64,000 nt of DNA from GCA-002728855 sp036340635 (GTDB lineage Bacteria; Bacteroidota; Bacteroidia; Flavobacteriales; Flavobacteriaceae), in NCBI GenBank assembly GCA_036340635.1, contig JAYYYF010000011.1, positions 59,990 to 123,989 on the forward strand, read 5' to 3'. Position 1 is the stretch's first letter. Every line of letters starts with the position of its first letter. Of the stretch, positions 9,210 through 17,288 are shown in pieces. The notes below the pieces were generated by a model, which saw nothing but the letters and a program-made list of their open reading frames with translations, did no database searches and was not told the DNA's origin. Position numbers and translations under genes: made by a program.

Positions 9210-10532
9210 TTGAAAAAAATCTTTAAAGTTTCCCTTACCGTTTCCCTTGCTGGATTCTTATTTGGTTTTGACACTATAGTTATATCTGGAGTAGATCAAC
9301 AACTACAGAGTTTATGGGAAACATCCGATCTCTTTCATGGTACTTTTATTATGTCCATGGCTTTATGGGGTACTGTTATAGGTGCTATTTTTGGCGGATA
9401 TCCAACTGATTATTTTGGCAGGAAAAAAACACTCATAGGTATTGGTTTTTTATATTTTATCTCAGCAATAGGTTCTGGTCTAGCAATTGATCCATTTAGT
9501 TTTTCTTTCTTTAGGTTCATAGGAGGACTTGGAGTCGGTGCTTCAACTGTTACTGCGCCAACATACATTTCTGAAATTTCGCCCGCATCTAACAGAGGAA
9601 AATTAGTTGCACTTTATCAATTTAATCTTGTCTTTGGAATACTCGTTGCTTTCATTTCAAATTTTTTGTTAAAAAACACTGGAACTGAACCATGGCGATG
9701 GATGGTGGGTGTTGAAGTCATTCCTGCCGCAATCTATTTATTTGCAATTTTCAGCGTCCCTAAAAGCCCTAGGTGGTTAATTTTTAACCAAAAAGACTTC
9801 ATAAAAGCTGAGAAAGTTCAAAAAGAAATGAATATGATCCCTTTTACAAAAAATGAAATCAAAGAGATTGTAAACTCTAAAAATTCTTCATCAGAAAAAC
9901 TATTCTCAACCGAATATAAATTCCCGGTTCTTTTAGCTTTTTTACTTGCTTTTTTTAATCAACTATCAGGAATTAATGCTTTCTTATATTATGCTCCTAG
10001 AATTTTTGAAACAGCAGGTCTAAAAGAAAGTTCAGCCTTGTTAAGTAGTATAGGAATTGGACTAACAAACTTAATTTTTACCCTTTTAGGGCTCTATTTG
10101 ATTGATCGAATAGGGCGAAAAAAACTTATGTTTATTGGATCTATAGGTTATATAGTTTCCCTATCAATGGTTGGGTTTTCTTTTATAAACTCTTGGGAAG
10201 GACTTTTTGTCCCAGCGTTTTTGTTTTTATTTATTGCTTCCCATGCCATTGGCCAAGGTGCTGTGATTTGGGTTTTTATTTCTGAAATTTTTCCAAACCA
10301 CCTTAGAGCAAAAGGTCAAGCTTTTGGATCTTCTGTTCATTGGGTTTTGGCTGCAATAATTACATTAGTCATGCCATCTGCACTAAAAGCCACTCCAAAC
10401 CCAGGTTATTTATTCTTTTTCTTTGCGGCAATGATGGTTTTTCAATTGGTTTTTGTAATTAAAATAATGCCTGAGACTAAAGGTGTTCCCCTTGAGGAAT
10501 TAGGAAAAAAATTAGTGGACACAAATGAATAA
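9210..10532 (+). CDS. Sugar porter family MFS transporter
   Basis: A 440-residue inner-membrane transporter with about twelve hydrophobic segments. It carries sugar-porter signatures: a D-x-x-G-R-K-K loop motif after the second segment, the P-K-S-P-R-W-L motif near residue 184 (family P-E-S-P-R-x-L), an equivalent D-R-I-G-R-K-K motif in the second half, and the C-terminal P-E-T-K-G motif. The family moves hexoses or pentoses by proton symport or facilitated diffusion. The first codon is TTG; I see no better ATG nearby. The 3' end overlaps the PfkB kinase by 8 bases, so uptake and phosphorylation are coupled. The exact sugar cannot be read; fructose is suggested by the kinase. Confidence 0.9.
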   Translation: MKKIFKVSLTVSLAGFLFGFDTIVISGVDQQLQSLWETSDLFHGTFIMSMALWGTVIGAIFGGYPTDYFGRKKTLIGIGFLYFISAIGSGLAIDPFSFSFFRFIGGLGVGASTVTAPTYISEISPASNRGKLVALYQFNLVFGILVAFISNFLLKNTGTEPWRWMVGVEVIPAAIYLFAIFSVPKSPRWLIFNQKDFIKAEKVQKEMNMIPFTKNEIKEIVNSKNSSSEKLFSTEYKFPVLLAFLLAFFNQLSGINAFLYYAPRIFETAGLKESSALLSSIGIGLTNLIFTLLGLYLIDRIGRKKLMFIGSIGYIVSLSMVGFSFINSWEGLFVPAFLFLFIASHAIGQGAVIWVFISEIFPNHLRAKGQAFGSSVHWVLAAIITLVMPSALKATPNPGYLFFFFAAMMVFQLVFVIKIMPETKGVPLEELGKKLVDTNE

Positions 10533-11403
10533 AGTAGTATGCTTTGGAGAAGTTTTGTGGGACGTATTCCCTAATAATAAAATAATCGGAGGAGCTCCAT
10601 TTAATGTTGCTTGTAGACTAAAAAGTCTCGGAATGGATGCTTCAATAATTAGTTCTATTGGAGATGATTCATCTGGAAAATTGTTGATCAAAGAAATTCA
10701 AAAATTTGAAATAAATACTTCTTTTATTCAAAGACATCCTTCTCTACAAACAGGTGAGGTGAAAATTTTAATTGATAAAAATGGTTCAGCTCATTACAAA
10801 ATATTATCTCCTGTTGCCTGGGACGAAATATCTAATACAAAATTGGTCTATGATGAGGTTGAAAATTCCAATGCCTTTGTATACGGAAGTCTATCATCAA
10901 GAAATGAGCATTCAAAAAAAACTTTATTTGAATTGCTAAAAATTGCAAAATTTAAAATTTTTGATGCAAACATAAGAGCTCCCCACTACTCTCTTGAAAC
11001 AATAAAAATATTAATAAATGAAGCAAATTTACTCAAGTGCAATGAAGAAGAACTTTTATTTTTATCTAAATCATATGGGTGTAAAAAAAATGATCTCAGA
11101 GAGAGGATAACTTTTCTTTCAAGCAAAACAAAAACACCTAGCGTTTGTGTTTCCAGAGGTGAAAATGGAGCGATTTTATATGAAAATGGAGACTTTTATG
11201 AACATCCCGGATATAAAATCAAGGTAAAGGATACTGTTGGGGCAGGAGATTCATTCTTGGCAGCTTTAATTACTTATCGGATGCAAAATTTTTCAATTGA
11301 AAAGTCATTAAAACTTGCTTGTGCTATGGGAGCCTTAGTTTGTAAACATGATGGTGCAAATCCAAAAATTAGATCTGAATCATTAATATCACTGACTAAA
11401 TAA
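10525..11403 (+). CDS. PfkB-family carbohydrate kinase, probably fructokinase
   Basis: A 292-residue ribokinase/PfkB-fold kinase. It has the N-terminal F-G-E-V-L-W-D and G-G-A-P-F-N-V-A substrate-side motifs and the C-terminal D-T-V-G-A-G-D-S-F motif (G239-F244) whose Asp242 is the catalytic base. The F-G-E-x-L-W-D-x-F-P start resembles bacterial fructokinases, so phosphorylation of fructose at O6 is the best guess; other hexoses remain possible. The start overlaps the end of the sugar porter gene by 8 bases, which indicates an uptake-and-trap pair. Confidence 0.85.
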   Translation: MNKVVCFGEVLWDVFPNNKIIGGAPFNVACRLKSLGMDASIISSIGDDSSGKLLIKEIQKFEINTSFIQRHPSLQTGEVKILIDKNGSAHYKILSPVAWDEISNTKLVYDEVENSNAFVYGSLSSRNEHSKKTLFELLKIAKFKIFDANIRAPHYSLETIKILINEANLLKCNEEELLFLSKSYGCKKNDLRERITFLSSKTKTPSVCVSRGENGAILYENGDFYEHPGYKIKVKDTVGAGDSFLAALITYRMQNFSIEKSLKLACAMGALVCKHDGANPKIRSESLISLTK

Positions 11404-11465
11404 TTAGCAGTAATTCATCAACCATTTTATACTTTTCTTTTCTTTTATTTAAATATAATATTCAA

Positions 11466-11473
11466 TAAATTTG
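11466..11473 (+). promoter_or_regulatory. Candidate -7 promoter box for etfB-etfA
   Basis: TAAATTTG, an exact TAnnTTTG match, 22 bases before the etfB ATG in the 92-base gap after the kinase gene. Confidence 0.5.
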
Positions 11474-11495
11474 AGCTAACCAAATCAATCAAAAA

Positions 11496-12242
11496 ATGAA
11501 AATACTGGTTTGCATAAGCCATGTCCCAGACACAACTTCAAAAATAAATTTCACTGACAATAACAAAGTCTTTGATACCAATGGTATTCAATACATAATC
11601 AATCCAAATGATGAATTTGGATTAACTAAAGCTGTTTGGATGAAGGAAAGTCATAAAGCAGAAGTTGTTGTAGCTTCTGTTGGGGAAGCTCCTTGTGAAT
11701 CAACTCTTAGAAAATGTCTTGCCATAGGTGCTGACAGAGCAATAAGAGTAAACACAAATCCTTTAGATGGATTTTCTGTTGCTAAACAACTAGTTGAAAT
11801 TTGTAAAAAAGAAGAATTTGACCTAATTATAGCCGGTAGGGAATCAATAGACTATAACGGTGGAATGGTTCCTGGAATAATTGCAGAATTAATGAGTTAC
11901 AATTATGTTTCCAATTGTATTTCTCTTGAAATTGATGGAAAAAAAGCAACTGCAGCAAGAGAAATCGATGGAGGAAAAGAAATAGTTTCTTCTGATCTTC
12001 CTTTAGTTATTGGCTCACAAAAAGGTCTTGTTGAAGAAAAAGATCTAATTATTCCTAACATGAGAGGAATAATGCAAGCAAGACAAAAACCTTTAGAGAT
12101 TATAGATCCCTTAGAAGTAAATCCAAAAACTTTATCTAGCAAATATGAAAAACCATCTCCAAAGGGAGAAGTTAAGATAGTTGATGCTGGAGAAATTGAT
12201 AAACTTATCGATCTTTTACATAATGAGGCTAAAGTAATTTAA
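11496..12242 (+). CDS. etfB: Electron transfer flavoprotein beta subunit
   Basis: A 248-residue EtfB, which pairs with EtfA to hold FAD and AMP and carry electrons from acyl-CoA dehydrogenases to the quinone pool through ETF-quinone oxidoreductase. The N-terminal M-K-I-L-V-C-I-S-H-V-P-D-T motif, the N-P-N-D-E-F motif, the R-E-S-I-D-Y-N-G segment and the C-terminal R-x-I-M-Q-A-R signature are all present. Length is typical. It is followed 16 bases later by etfA. The beta-oxidation and glutaryl-CoA dehydrogenase genes elsewhere in the window provide its likely electron donors. Confidence 0.95.
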   Translation: MKILVCISHVPDTTSKINFTDNNKVFDTNGIQYIINPNDEFGLTKAVWMKESHKAEVVVASVGEAPCESTLRKCLAIGADRAIRVNTNPLDGFSVAKQLVEICKKEEFDLIIAGRESIDYNGGMVPGIIAELMSYNYVSNCISLEIDGKKATAAREIDGGKEIVSSDLPLVIGSQKGLVEEKDLIIPNMRGIMQARQKPLEIIDPLEVNPKTLSSKYEKPSPKGEVKIVDAGEIDKLIDLLHNEAKVI

Positions 12243-12258
12243 TACTAAAAAATTTATA

Positions 12259-13212
12259 ATGGCAATAGTAATTTATTCAGAATCAGAAAATGGAAAATTT
12301 AAAAAGTCAGCATTTGAACTAGCTTCATATGGAAGAGCTTTAGCAGACAAACTTGGGCTTTCTTTAATGGCTATATCAATAAATAATAATGAACCTGATT
12401 TATTGTCAAATTTTGGAGTAGATAAATTAATTCAAGTAAATGATAAAGAATTAGAAAAGTTTCAAGTCAACAATTACTCAAAAGTTGTTTCAGAGATAGC
12501 TTCCAAAAAGGATGTTAAAATTTTGTTGCTTGGTTCTAGTGCAGACTCTAAATATTTAGCTCCAATCCTTAGTGTTAAACTCCATGCAGGATATGTATCC
12601 AATGTCGTGGAATTACCTGAATCAACTGATCCATTAGTAGTAAAGCGTTCATGTTTTACTAATAAAGCTTTTAGTTATGTTAATTTATCTGAAAAAATTA
12701 ATCTTATCAGTCTTTCTAACAATTCTTATGGTGTTATAGAAAACCCTAAAAAGATGGAAAAAGAAAATTTTTCTTTTTCAGCAGATAAGTCATCATTAAA
12801 AATAGAAAAAGTTGAAAAGGTCACTGGAAAAGTTACCATAGCTGATGCTGATGTTGTAGTCTCTGGCGGACGTGGTTTGAAAGGACCTGAAAACTGGGCT
12901 TTAGTAGAAAATTTGGCAGATGTTCTTGGAGCCGCTACTGCATGTTCTAAACCTGTGTCTGATATGGGATGGAGGCCTCACAGCGAACACGTTGGTCAAA
13001 CTGGAAAGCCTGTAGCTTCAAATCTTTATATAGCAATTGGTATTTCTGGAGCTATTCAGCATCTTGCAGGAATTAATTCATCAAAGGTTAAAGTTGTGAT
13101 CAATAATGATCCAGAAGCTCCATTTTTTAAAGCTGCAGATTATGGTATTGTTGGTGATGCATTCGAGGTTGTTCCTAAACTTACTGAAAAATTAAAAGAA
13201 TTTAAATCATAG
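12259..13212 (+). CDS. etfA: Electron transfer flavoprotein alpha subunit
   Basis: A 317-residue EtfA, partner of EtfB. The C-terminal FAD-binding domain is clear: V-S-G-G-R-G-L-K-G-P-E, then S-R-P-V-S-D-like S-K-P-V-S-D, Q-T-G-K, A-I-G-I-S-G-A-I-Q-H and I-N-N-D-P-E-A-P-F. The N-terminal domain packs against EtfB. Length fits the family. It is second gene of the etfB-etfA pair. The strong hairpin downstream belongs to the opposite strand, so no clear terminator for this gene is seen. Confidence 0.95.
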   Translation: MAIVIYSESENGKFKKSAFELASYGRALADKLGLSLMAISINNNEPDLLSNFGVDKLIQVNDKELEKFQVNNYSKVVSEIASKKDVKILLLGSSADSKYLAPILSVKLHAGYVSNVVELPESTDPLVVKRSCFTNKAFSYVNLSEKINLISLSNNSYGVIENPKKMEKENFSFSADKSSLKIEKVEKVTGKVTIADADVVVSGGRGLKGPENWALVENLADVLGAATACSKPVSDMGWRPHSEHVGQTGKPVASNLYIAIGISGAIQHLAGINSSKVKVVINNDPEAPFFKAADYGIVGDAFEVVPKLTEKLKEFKS

Positions 13213-13228
13213 TTGTTTAAAAAAAGAC

Positions 13229-13254
13229 AAGCCCCTAAAAAAGATTAGGGGCTT
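13229..13254 (-). terminator. Intrinsic terminator of the tRNA-Gly/tRNA-Leu transcript
   Basis: A 10-base perfect stem, AAGCCCCTAA against TTAGGGGCTT, with a 6-base loop. On the minus strand it is followed by an uninterrupted T run (plus-strand A run at 13220-13225), the classic rho-independent layout. It lies just after the 3' end of tRNA-Leu(UAA). There is no T run on the plus strand, so it does not obviously serve etfA. Confidence 0.85.
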
Positions 13255-13258
13255 GATG

Positions 13259-13344
13259 TACTCGGAGCGGGACTTGAACCCGCACGGACATTACTGTCCA
13301 TTGGATTTTAAGTCCAACGTGTCTACCAATTCCACCATCCGAGC
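13259..13344 (-). tRNA. tRNA-Leu (anticodon UAA)
   Basis: An 86-base class II tRNA. The acceptor stem GCTCGGA/TCCGAGT has a G1-U72 wobble, followed by discriminator A. The anticodon stem-loop TTGGA-CTTAAAA-TCCAA gives UAA (leucine). A long variable arm GGACAGTAATGTCC is present, as expected for leucine, and the T arm holds GGTTCAAGT. The CCA end is not encoded. It follows tRNA-Gly by 15 bases and precedes an intrinsic terminator. Confidence 0.97.
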
Positions 13345-13359
13345 TAACTTATTTAAAAG

Positions 13360-13431
13360 AGCGAAAGACGGGATTTGAACCCGCGACCCTCACCTTGGCA
13401 AGGTGATGCTCTACCACTGAGCTACTTTCGC
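13360..13431 (-). tRNA. tRNA-Gly (anticodon GCC)
   Basis: A 72-base tRNA with acceptor stem GCGAAAG/CTTTCGC, anticodon stem-loop CACC-TTGCCAA-GGTG giving GCC (glycine), a standard T arm with GGTTCAAAT, and discriminator U, the usual bacterial glycine identity base. CCA is not encoded. It lies 54 bases downstream of the mutS stop codon on the same strand and 15 bases upstream of tRNA-Leu. Confidence 0.97.
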
Positions 13432-13485
13432 ATTTTTCGGTCAACAAATTTATAAAAATTAATCTGTGAAGATTATAATTAATAT

Positions 13486-16083
13486 CTATTTATTTGTTGA
13501 ATCCTTTAGTGCTCTTTTTATTTCATTTAGTTTAATCAAAGCTTCAACAGGTTTAAGTTCATCTACGTTAACCGAATCTATTTCATCTCTAACTTTTTCT
13601 AAAACTGGATCTTGTAAATCAAAAAAACTCAGCTGAATTTTATCTGATTTCTTTTTAGAAGGTTTGTCATTTTGAATCCTGCTAGATTTTTCAAGCATTT
13701 TTAATTTTTCTGAAGCTCTGTTTACCACATATTTAGGCATTCCAGCCATTTTTGCAACATGTATTCCAAAACTATGTGCACTTCCCCCAGGAACTAGCTT
13801 TCTTAAAAACAATACTTTATCCTTATATTCTTTAACTGATACATTATAATTTTTTATTCTTTCAAAAGTATTAGTCATTTCATTCAATTCATGATAGTGA
13901 GTTGCAAATAGAACTTTTGGGCAAACACTACTTTCATGCAAGTACTCAGCTATCGCCCATGCAATGGAAATTCCATCATAAGTACTTGTTCCTCTCCCTA
14001 TTTCATCTAGAAGAACCAAACTTTTATTTGTTATATTATTCAGTATCGAAGCAGTTTCATTCATTTCAACCATGAATGTAGACTCTCCCATAGAAATATT
14101 GTCACTTGCCCCAACTCTAGTAAAAATTTTATCAATTATTCCAATTTTCATTGCTCTTGCAGGAACAAAACTTCCAATTTGACTCATAATAACTAATAAA
14201 GCAGTTTGTCTTAGAATTGCTGATTTCCCTGACATATTTGGACCTGTAATCATAATTATCTGATCATTTTTGTTATCTAGCTTTAAATCATTAGGAATAT
14301 AATTTTCTCCAGGAGGCAGACTAGATTCTATTACAGGATGTCTGCCGTCTTTAATTTCAAGAACTGTTCCTTTTATAAATTTTGTCCTACAATATTTATC
14401 TTTAATTGCTGAGAAAGAAAAACTAGTCAATACATCTAGTTTTGCAATCATTTGAGAATTATTCTTAAGTATTTTTAATTCCTTCTGTAAATCATCCAAC
14501 AAATTTTGGAAAATTGAATTTTCAATAGATTTGATCTTTTCTTCAGCTCCAAAAATCTTCGCCTCAAATTCTTTTAATTCTTCAGTAATATATCTCTCTG
14601 CATTGACTAAAGTTTGCTTTCTTATCCATTCTTCCGGGACTTTATCCTTATGAGTATTTCTTACTTCTATATAATATCCAAAAACATTATTGAAAGATAT
14701 CTTAAGTGAAGGAATCTGAGTTCTTTTACTTTCTCTTTCAAGCATTCTATCTAAGTTACCCTTGCCATGTTTTAATAATTCACGTAATTCATCTAATTCC
14801 TTTGAAACACCAGATGCAATTGTTTGACCCTTTATAATTGATACTGGAGCATCTTCCTTTATTGTATTTAAAATTAGTCTTACGATTTTTTCTGATTTCA
14901 AAAAATTTTTCCCATAGATCTTTAGACTTTTTTCACTTGATGACAATAAAGTCTTTTTAATTTTCTCTATTTCAATTAAGGAATACCCAAGTTGTAATAA
15001 AGCCCTAGGGCCAATTTTTAGAGTTACTATTTTTGCTGCTATTCTTTCAACATCAGCTATTTTTTCTAATCTTGACAAGATTGTATCAAAAACCCCTTCC
15101 TCTTTTATTAAAGATTCTACAATGTTTAATCTTTTATCAATTTTAGTTACATCTCTTAAAGGAAATTTAATCCAATGTTTTAGCATTCTCCCTCCCATTG
15201 GTGTAGAAGTGTGATCCAAAACATCTATTAGAGAAGTTCCCTCATCATTATTTGGAGCAAATAACTCTAAATTTTTAACCGTAAAGCGATCCATCCACAC
15301 ATAGTCTTCCTCAAAAACTCTTCTAACATTTGTTATATGAGATAACTTGTTGTGATTTGTTTCTGAAAGATAGTGTAATATTGCTCCAGAGGAATTAATC
15401 CCAACTAGTAATTCACTAATTCCAAATCCTTTCAAACCTCTAGTTCCAAAATGATCTAAAAGCTTTTGATGTGCATAGTTTTTTTCAAAAGCCCAATCTT
15501 CCAGATAAAATATGCTGTCATTGTATACTATTTCACTTAAAAATTTCTTTTTGAAAGGTTTTGGAACTAAAATTTCTTTTGGTGAAAAATTTTCTATTAA
15601 CTGTTGGACTTGATTTATTTCCCCTTCTGAAATCCAAAAATCACCAGTAGAAATATCCAGAAAAGAAACACCAGCAATGTCATCTTGAAAACAAATTGAA
15701 GCTAAATAGTTGTTTTTTTTCTGTTCAAGAACTTCATCATTAAGAGATACTCCAGGAGTGACTAATTCTGTAACTCCTCGTTTGACAATTTTTTTTGCAA
15801 ACTTAGGGTCCTCAAGTTGATCACATATAGCTACACGACAACCAGCTTTAACTAATTTTGGTAAATAAGTATTTATTGAATGATGGGGGAATCCAGCTAA
15901 TTCCGTCTCACTAGTGCTTCCTGATCCTCTCTTAGTTAAAACAATTCCTAAAATACTGGAAGCTCTTATAGCATCTTCACCAAATGTTTCGTAAAAATCC
16001 CCAACTCTAAATAACAACAAGGCATCAGGATACTTGACTTTAATCTGATTATATTGTTTCATTAATGGGGTTACTTTATTCAA
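13486..16083 (-). CDS. mutS: DNA mismatch repair protein MutS
   Basis: An 865-residue MutS, the ATPase that recognises mismatches. In order: the N-terminal mismatch-binding domain with the G-D-F-Y-E-T-F motif near residue 28 (the Phe-x-Glu mismatch wedge), connector, lever and clamp domains, then the ATPase with Walker A G-P-N-M-S-G-K-S near 620, Walker B L-L-D-E-I-G-R-G-T-S and the A-T-H-Y-H-E-L motif. The first codon called is TTG. An in-frame ATG lies at 16062, but it would remove the conserved V-T-P-L-M-K-Q-Y start. Upstream in frame, A-K-K continues the family-like N-terminus, so an even earlier non-ATG start is possible. It reads toward the two tRNAs. Confidence 0.96.
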   Translation of the reverse strand: MNKVTPLMKQYNQIKVKYPDALLLFRVGDFYETFGEDAIRASSILGIVLTKRGSGSTSETELAGFPHHSINTYLPKLVKAGCRVAICDQLEDPKFAKKIVKRGVTELVTPGVSLNDEVLEQKKNNYLASICFQDDIAGVSFLDISTGDFWISEGEINQVQQLIENFSPKEILVPKPFKKKFLSEIVYNDSIFYLEDWAFEKNYAHQKLLDHFGTRGLKGFGISELLVGINSSGAILHYLSETNHNKLSHITNVRRVFEEDYVWMDRFTVKNLELFAPNNDEGTSLIDVLDHTSTPMGGRMLKHWIKFPLRDVTKIDKRLNIVESLIKEEGVFDTILSRLEKIADVERIAAKIVTLKIGPRALLQLGYSLIEIEKIKKTLLSSSEKSLKIYGKNFLKSEKIVRLILNTIKEDAPVSIIKGQTIASGVSKELDELRELLKHGKGNLDRMLERESKRTQIPSLKISFNNVFGYYIEVRNTHKDKVPEEWIRKQTLVNAERYITEELKEFEAKIFGAEEKIKSIENSIFQNLLDDLQKELKILKNNSQMIAKLDVLTSFSFSAIKDKYCRTKFIKGTVLEIKDGRHPVIESSLPPGENYIPNDLKLDNKNDQIIMITGPNMSGKSAILRQTALLVIMSQIGSFVPARAMKIGIIDKIFTRVGASDNISMGESTFMVEMNETASILNNITNKSLVLLDEIGRGTSTYDGISIAWAIAEYLHESSVCPKVLFATHYHELNEMTNTFERIKNYNVSVKEYKDKVLFLRKLVPGGSAHSFGIHVAKMAGMPKYVVNRASEKLKMLEKSSRIQNDKPSKKKSDKIQLSFFDLQDPVLEKVRDEIDSVNVDELKPVEALIKLNEIKRALKDSTNK

Positions 16084-16167
16084 TTTTTTGGCCTTTATGC
16101 TAATGTAAATATTCTATAAATACTTATGAAATAAATATTTATTTGTGTCATAAATTATTTCCAATCA

Positions 16168-16175
16168 TATTTTTG
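16168..16175 (+). promoter_or_regulatory. Candidate -7 promoter box for the SPOUT methyltransferase gene
   Basis: TATTTTTG, an exact TAnnTTTG match, 28 bases before the ATG at 16204. Confidence 0.45.
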
Positions 16176-16203
16176 TAAAGTATACAATTTACTATTTTAG
16201 AGC

Positions 16204-16737
16204 ATGAGAAAATTGGAAAATTTTGAACTAAATAGAAAATCGATAGATCAATATAAAAAAGTTGAAAAGATCCCTCTAATTATAATTTTAGATAATGTTA
16301 GAAGTTTAAATAACATAGGCTCGATATTTAGGTCATCAGACGCTTTTTTAATAGAAAAAATTTACTTGTGTGGTATTACTGCTTCACCCCCACATAGGGA
16401 AATACAAAAAACCGCTCTTGGAGCAACTGAATCTGTTTCTTGGGAATATTCTAAAAGAATCTCTAAAACCATATCTGAATTAAAAGAGAAGGATTATCAA
16501 ATTTATGCCATTGAACAAGCGCAAGGATCTATGAGTCTTCAAAATTTTAGTCCAAAAAAATCTATTCGGTATGCATTTGTCTTTGGAAATGAAGTCAATG
16601 GAGTATCTCAAAATGTAATTGATTTGTGCGAAAATGTAATCGAGATACCACAAGAAGGAACAAAACACTCTCTAAATATTTCTGTTTCCGTTGGACTGGT
16701 TATCTGGGACTTTTATTCTAAGTTTAAGACGCTTTGA
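16204..16737 (+). CDS. TrmH/SpoU-family RNA 2'-O-ribose methyltransferase
   Basis: A 177-residue SPOUT-superfamily methyltransferase using S-adenosylmethionine to methylate a ribose 2'-OH in tRNA or rRNA. The three family motifs are visible: N-N-I-G-S-I-F-R-S-S-D near residue 37 (catalytic Arg), F-G-N-E-V-N-G-V near 127, and S-L-N-I-S-V-S-V-G near 157 (the knot and SAM site). It is short, with no N-terminal RNA-binding extension, so it is the TrmH/TrmL size class; the target nucleotide is not predictable. The 3' end overlaps the convergent folK by 14 bases. Confidence 0.9.
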   Translation: MRKLENFELNRKSIDQYKKVEKIPLIIILDNVRSLNNIGSIFRSSDAFLIEKIYLCGITASPPHREIQKTALGATESVSWEYSKRISKTISELKEKDYQIYAIEQAQGSMSLQNFSPKKSIRYAFVFGNEVNGVSQNVIDLCENVIEIPQEGTKHSLNISVSVGLVIWDFYSKFKTL

Positions 16738-17230
16738 TTTTTAATTTCAACGGAATATAATTGTCAGAAGAATTTTTAAGGAGAAAATTGATTTTTATTT
16801 TTAAACCCGGATGTATTAAATCAGGAGCTATTTCCTGCATTGGATATAAAACAAAATTTCTGTTTTCTAATCTAGGATGTGGAATTTTTAATTCTTCAGT
16901 CACTATAATTTCATTTCCATAAAAAAGAATATCCAAATCAATTTTTCTAGATTCAAGATTTCTGATATTAGTTTTAATCCTCCCCATCAAAATTTCTATT
17001 CCCAATAACTCTTCTAATAATTTTTTGGGAGAGAAATTTGTTTCAATAGAAACGCATAGATTCAAAAAGTCTTGCCCTACAAAACCTACGGATTTAGTTT
17101 CATAAATAGAAGAGGTTTTTTTTATCACCCCTATCCTTAATTGCAAAAGTTCAAGGGCCCTTTTTAAATTTTTTAATCTATTACCCAAGTTGCTTCCTAG
17201 AGACAAATAAATCAGTTTGTTTTTAATCAT
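16724..17230 (-). CDS. folK: 2-amino-4-hydroxy-6-hydroxymethyldihydropteridine pyrophosphokinase (HPPK)
   Basis: A 168-residue HPPK that transfers pyrophosphate from ATP to the pterin alcohol in folate synthesis. Recognisable motifs are the N-terminal S-L-G-S-N-L-G-N-R, the central R-K-I-D-L-D-I-L-F-Y-G (Mg-binding Asp pair) and I-P-H-P-R-L-E-N-R-N-F-V-L. Length is typical. It is convergent with the SPOUT methyltransferase (14-base overlap) and divergent from sppA, with 58 bases between starts. Confidence 0.95.
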   Translation of the reverse strand: MIKNKLIYLSLGSNLGNRLKNLKRALELLQLRIGVIKKTSSIYETKSVGFVGQDFLNLCVSIETNFSPKKLLEELLGIEILMGRIKTNIRNLESRKIDLDILFYGNEIIVTEELKIPHPRLENRNFVLYPMQEIAPDLIHPGLKIKINFLLKNSSDNYIPLKLKIKAS

Positions 17231-17266
17231 AAGTCTAAATTTCGTGAAAAGAACACTACAAACTAC

Positions 17267-17274
17267 TATATTTG
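17267..17274 (+). promoter_or_regulatory. Candidate -7 promoter box for sppA
   Basis: TATATTTG, an exact TAnnTTTG match, 14 bases before the sppA ATG at 17289, in the divergent gap with folK. Confidence 0.5.
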
Positions 17275-17288
17275 CAGAAATTTGAAAT

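Noticed and set aside
13229..13254. Strong hairpin as a terminator for etfA
   Set aside because: The T run is on the minus strand only; it fits the tRNA transcript, not the plus-strand etf genes.
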